Of a DNA stretch of 9,606 bases, positions 7,101 through 9,606 are shown one piece after another; position 1 is the first letter of the stretch, and every line of letters begins with the position of its first letter. The notes under the pieces are model-generated. The model was not told the DNA's origin. It searched no databases and saw only the letters and a program-made list of their open reading frames with translations. The position numbers and the translations under genes were made by a program. The DNA comes from Flavobacteriaceae bacterium (GTDB lineage Bacteria > Bacteroidota > Bacteroidia > Flavobacteriales > Flavobacteriaceae), in the NCBI GenBank assembly GCA_030613745.1, contig JAUWLK010000085.1:1-9606 (forward strand), given 5' to 3'.

Positions 7101-8437
7101 TAGTAAAACTAAAGCCATTATTTATTGAAGGTGGAAAAAAGAATAACCACCCTGAAGAAGTATTAGAAAAAATTTGGAAAGATTGGGAGGCTTTTGCCGC
7201 TTATGCATTTAATAAATCTCACTCTACATGTTATGCTTATATTGCTTATCAAACAGCTTATTTAAAAGCGCATTACCCTGCCGAGTATATGGCTTCTGTT
7301 TTGAGCAATAATATGAATGATATCAAACAAGTATCTTTTTTTATGGAAGAGTGTAAGCGTGCAGATATTGAAGTTTTAGGTCCTGATATAAATGAATCAT
7401 TTTATAAATTTTCTGTAAATAAAAATGGTGCTATTCGCTTTGGAATGGGAGCAATAAGAGGAGTAGGAGCAAATGCAGTCAAAGCAATTGTAAGTGAAAG
7501 AAAAGAAAATGGAAATTATAAATCAATTTTTGATGTAACCAAACGTGTTGATTTACGGGCAGCAAATAAAAAAGCTTTTGATGGCTTGGTATTGGCTGGT
7601 GGATTTGATTCATTTACCGAAACGCAAAGAGAGCAGTATTATGCATTAGATGAAAAAGGATTGACTTTTATTGAAAAAGCAATTCGGTATGGAAATAAAT
7701 TTCAAGAGAGTAAAAATTCAGCTCAAGTTTCTTTGTTTGGAGAAGCATCTGAAGTTCAATTTGATGAGCCAATAATCCCTCCATGTAAACCATGGAATAT
7801 AATGGAAAAATTAGCTAAAGAAAAAGAAATGATAGGTATTTATATTTCCGGTCATCCCTTAGATGACTACAAAATGGAGATTAAATATTTTTGTAATGCA
7901 AAAGTTGATATGTTAAAAGATATCAATAAATTGGAAGGGCAAGAATTAACATTTGCCGGTATTATTTCAGATGTACAACACAGAGTTGGTAAAACCGGTA
8001 AACCATGGGGGTTATTCACTTTTGAAGATTATACAGATTCTTATGAATTTAGATTGTTTAATGAAGAATATTTAAAATTTCGACATTTTTTAATTCCAAA
8101 TACATTTCTATATATTAAAATTTTATTGCGACGACCTTGGCAAAGTAGCGATGTGAGAGTGCAATTCGTTGCAATACAACAATTGCAAGATGTGTTAAAT
8201 AAAATGGCTAAAAAATTAACAATTCAATTGGATGTTAATTCATTAAATAATAAAAAAATAGAGTCAATTAATTCAGTATTAAAACAACATAAAGGATCTC
8301 AACATTTGAGTTTTGTTGTTTACGATATGCAAGAAAAAATGAAATTGAATATGCCTAGCCGTAGCTCAAAAATAGATATATCTAAAGAATTATTAGAAGA
8401 ATTGAAAGCTAATGAACTGAGTTTTAAATTGAATTAA
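4124..8437 (+). CDS. dnaE: DNA polymerase III alpha subunit with fused N-terminal DnaQ-type proofreading exonuclease
   Basis: This is the 1437-residue replicative polymerase, cytoplasmic, of the DnaE (C-family) type. Residues 1-190 are a DEDDh 3'-5' exonuclease with all five catalytic residues visible: D6 and E8 (FDTETTGLP), D105 (NVNFD) and H170/D175 (HNATAD). About 255-480 is the PHP domain (HLHNHSQFS at 259-267). Several usual PHP metal ligands are replaced (T295, Q344, F463), so it is probably inactive. The polymerase core has GPGRGSAAGS (628-637), the palm motif PDIDIDF with D670 and D672, and the third aspartate D839 (KMDFLGL), equivalent to E. coli D401, D403 and D555. The fingers and helix-hairpin-helix region follow (GMGAIRGVGANAV, 1107-1119). 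QVSLF (1201-1205) is a beta-clamp-binding motif. About 1272-1350 is an OB fold, then a short C-terminal region. MYLIFDTETTG is the expected N-terminus. Length is near 1450-1500, as I recall for flavobacterial homologs. No frameshift is seen. The next gene follows after 39 nt. Confidence 0.97.
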   Translation: MYLIFDTETTGLPKKWNAPITDTDNWPRCVQIAWQLHNEMGEIVEHQDFLIKPEGYNIPYDAEQIHGISTQLANEKGISLKEVLQLFNKALDKTKFVVGQNVNFDLNIMGCEFHRLGVATELNNLPILDTCTEKTALLCQIPGGRYGKFKLPTLTELHQHLFNTPFNEAHNATADVEATTRCFLELIRLNNYSINELEINDSYLEQFAIKNPNTFQLIGLKHVNLKKESKKLKEKEAQKFNTLKETSIQADLVDVQFTHLHNHSQFSILQSTSSISGLIKATIKNKMPAVALTDTGNMMGTFLFVKEVLNYNKNAEIPIKPIVGCEFNVCENHLDKKNKDNGYQVVMLAKNKKGYHNLAKMASMAYIEGFYYIPRIDKEIIKKYKEDIIVLSGNMNGEIPNKILNIGEKQAEDALLWWKEEFGDDFYLELNDHQQENEQHVNEVIIQFSKKHNVKIVAANNTFYLDKEDSTSHDILLCVKDGEKVATPKGRGRGFRYGLTNDEYYFKSQEEMKMLFQHIPEALINIQEVVDKVEIYKLAREVLLPKFDLPEKFINKEDDKDGGKRGENAFLKYLTYEGAKERYPEITDEIKERLDFELMIIENTGYPGYFLIVEDFIKEARKMGVSVGPGRGSAAGSAVAYCLKITNIDPIKYNLLFERFLNPDRVSLPDIDIDFDDEGRQKVIDYVIQKYGVNQVAQIITYGTMAAKSSIRDTARVLDLPLHDADRIAKLIPNVKLKNIFGEDEKSVAKIKGLRSEEAANVNELKTISEGDGLVADTINQARALEGSVRNTGTHACGVIITPEDITNLIPVTTAKGTDMFVTQFDNSVVEDAGLLKMDFLGLKTLTLIKDTVKIVKALHGIDLVPDDFPLDDEKTFTLFQKGETVGIFQYESLGMQKHLKALRPSEFADLIAMNALYRPGPMEYIPSFIERKHGREEIVYDLPDMEGFLKETYGITVYQEQVMLLSQKLADFTKGEADMLRKAMGKKIFALLVKLKPLFIEGGKKNNHPEEVLEKIWKDWEAFAAYAFNKSHSTCYAYIAYQTAYLKAHYPAEYMASVLSNNMNDIKQVSFFMEECKRADIEVLGPDINESFYKFSVNKNGAIRFGMGAIRGVGANAVKAIVSERKENGNYKSIFDVTKRVDLRAANKKAFDGLVLAGGFDSFTETQREQYYALDEKGLTFIEKAIRYGNKFQESKNSAQVSLFGEASEVQFDEPIIPPCKPWNIMEKLAKEKEMIGIYISGHPLDDYKMEIKYFCNAKVDMLKDINKLEGQELTFAGIISDVQHRVGKTGKPWGLFTFEDYTDSYEFRLFNEEYLKFRHFLIPNTFLYIKILLRRPWQSSDVRVQFVAIQQLQDVLNKMAKKLTIQLDVNSLNNKKIESINSVLKQHKGSQHLSFVVYDMQEKMKLNMPSRSSKIDISKELLEELKANELSFKLN

Positions 8438-8458
8438 TGATATTTTAAAATAGTTTTT
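8429..8458 (+). promoter_or_regulatory. Candidate Bacteroidota promoter at the dnaE-mpl junction
   Basis: TTG (8429-8431), a 19-nt spacer and TAGTTTTT (8451-8458) match the flavobacterial TTG-N19-TAnnTTTG pattern except for the final base. The -33 box lies in the last codons of dnaE. Transcription would start near 8463, leaving a leader of about 14 nt. If real, the ligase gene has its own promoter besides any read-through from dnaE. With this base composition a chance match is possible. Confidence 0.3.
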
Positions 8459-8476
8459 TAATAAAAGTTTAATTAA

Positions 8477-9606
8477 ATGAACATACATTTTATATCTATT
8501 GGAGGAAGCGCAATGCACAATCTTGCTTTGACTTTACATGAAAAGGGTGATAAAATAACAGGTAGTGATGATGAAATATTTGAACCTTCCAAATCAAGGT
8601 TGGCTTCAAAAGGATTATTGCCTGAAGAATTTGGTTGGTTTCCTGAAAAAATTACAGATAAAATTGATGCTATTGTTTTAGGAATGCATGCCAAGGCAGA
8701 TAATCCTGAATTAATTAAAGCTCAGAAATTGGGTTTGAAAATATATTCTTATCCTGAATTTTTATATGAACAGTCTAAAAATAAAACTAGAGTAGTTATT
8801 GGCGGATCACATGGAAAAACTACTATTACTTCAATGATTTTACACGTTTTAGATTATAACGATATTAAAGTTGATTATATGGTTGGAGCTCAATTAGAAG
8901 GGTTTGATAGAATGGTTCACCTTACTGATGAAAATGAATTTATGATTATTGAAGGAGATGAGTACCTTTCTTCACCTATTGATCGCCGTCCGAAATTTCA
9001 TTTATACAAAGCAAATATTGCTTTACTAAGCGGAATTGCTTGGGATCATATGAATGTTTTTCCAACTTTTGAGAATTATGTAGACCAGTTTAAAATTTTT
9101 ATTGATACGATGGTTCCGGGTGGAATTTTGGTGTATAATGAAGAAGATGTAGAAGTCAATAAAATTGTAAAAGAAGCTACCAACTCGATTAAAAAACAGG
9201 CTTATAAAACTCCTGAGTACATCATTGAAAATGGACAAGTATTTATAGAATCATCAGAAGGTAAAATACCACTACAGATTTTCGGTAAACACAATTTGCA
9301 AAACCTTGCCGGAGCTAAACTTATTTGCCAAAGTATAGGTGTTGGAGAAGAAGAGTTTTTTGAAGCAATTTCTACTTTTAGTGGAGCTAGTAAACGTTTG
9401 GAGAAACTTGCAGAAGGTAAAAATTCAATAATATTTAAAGATTTTGCCCATTCTCCTTCAAAAGTTAAAGCAACTACTAATGCTGTAAAAGAACAATTTG
9501 GAGATAAAAAAGTTTTGGCTTGTTTAGAGTTACATACTTATAGCAGTTTGAATGCTGATTTTTTAAATTTATATAAAAATGCCTTAGATGCTGCAGATGA
9601 AGCCGT
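8477..9606 (+). CDS. mpl: Mur ligase, probable UDP-N-acetylmuramate:L-alanyl-gamma-D-glutamyl-meso-diaminopimelate ligase (partial, 3' end outside window)
   Basis: 376 codons of an ATP-dependent Mur ligase are present and the frame is open at the right edge. An in-frame TAA directly before the ATG (8474-8476) fixes the upstream limit of the start. Residues 1-100 are the Rossmann-like UDP-MurNAc-binding domain (IHFISIGGSAMHNLA, then ITGSDD). The P-loop is GGSHGKTT (109-116). The central domain shows EGDEYLSSPIDRRPKF (159-174), GIAWDHMNVFPT (186-197) with the conserved Asp-His, and GKHNLQNLAGA (270-280). The C-terminal domain begins near DFAHSPSK (322-329). YPEFLYEQ and the DEY...DRRPKF pattern resemble Mpl (EADEYDTAFFDKRSKF in E. 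coli as I recall) more than MurC. Mpl joins recycled murein tripeptide to UDP-MurNAc in the cytoplasm. Because MurC is the closest relative and Bacteroidota versions are often labelled only peptidoglycan synthetase, the substrate is inferred. The gene is 39 nt behind dnaE and could be co-transcribed. Confidence 0.85.
   Translation, partial: MNIHFISIGGSAMHNLALTLHEKGDKITGSDDEIFEPSKSRLASKGLLPEEFGWFPEKITDKIDAIVLGMHAKADNPELIKAQKLGLKIYSYPEFLYEQSKNKTRVVIGGSHGKTTITSMILHVLDYNDIKVDYMVGAQLEGFDRMVHLTDENEFMIIEGDEYLSSPIDRRPKFHLYKANIALLSGIAWDHMNVFPTFENYVDQFKIFIDTMVPGGILVYNEEDVEVNKIVKEATNSIKKQAYKTPEYIIENGQVFIESSEGKIPLQIFGKHNLQNLAGAKLICQSIGVGEEEFFEAISTFSGASKRLEKLAEGKNSIIFKDFAHSPSKVKATTNAVKEQFGDKKVLACLELHTYSSLNADFLNLYKNALDAADEA

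Noticed and set aside
8441..8460. Palindrome TATTTTAAAATA plus T run after dnaE as a terminator
   Set aside because: The stem is only A-T pairs and too short to be stable, so it is not a convincing intrinsic terminator.
8473..9238. Two minus-strand open frames (8473-8694 and 9026-9238)
   Set aside because: Both lie antisense to the Mur ligase, whose P-loop and other motifs show that the plus-strand frame is the real one.
1..9606. Mobile element, CRISPR array, defence or secondary-metabolite system
   Set aside because: I found no transposase, terminal repeats, spaced direct repeats, tRNA or unusual gene cluster. All four genes are of recognised families.

Overview
The window looks like chromosomal DNA of a Bacteroidota bacterium, most probably a member of the Flavobacteriaceae. 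It is strongly AT-rich and A/T-ending codons dominate. No gene has a clear Shine-Dalgarno sequence; the start codons follow A/T-rich stretches. The DNA polymerase III alpha subunit carries an N-terminal DnaQ-type exonuclease, an arrangement I associate with this group. The Mur ligase and the Asp-box protein also read like flavobacterial versions. I cannot name a genus from this sequence.

Layout. Positions 48-3918 hold two minus-strand genes for exported proteins: a large Asp-box (BNR/sortilin-like) beta-propeller protein (48-3065) and, upstream of it in transcription, a LolA-like lipoprotein-carrier-fold protein (3133-3918). A 30-nt perfect palindrome lies between them and has the form of an intrinsic terminator for the upstream gene. 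A 205-nt AT-rich divergent region (3919-4123) separates this pair from the plus-strand genes. It holds a 10-bp inverted repeat and one weak promoter candidate. On the plus strand are the 1437-residue replicative polymerase dnaE (4124-8437) and, 39 nt further on, a Mur ligase of the Mpl type (8477 onward). The ligase runs off the right edge after 376 codons. No stretch longer than 205 nt lacks a gene.

How the genes relate. The minus-strand pair encodes envelope proteins with signal peptides and no assigned reaction. The plus-strand pair is housekeeping: chromosome replication with built-in proofreading, and peptidoglycan recycling or synthesis. They may be co-transcribed, but a shared function is not implied. 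I see no mobile element, CRISPR array, defence system, tRNA or rRNA. The most notable points are the fused exonuclease beside a PHP domain that has lost several metal ligands, the palindrome that nearly fills the gap before the propeller gene, and a small hairpin at the left edge that resembles a dispersed flavobacterial intergenic element. I do not see a clearly undescribed system here.
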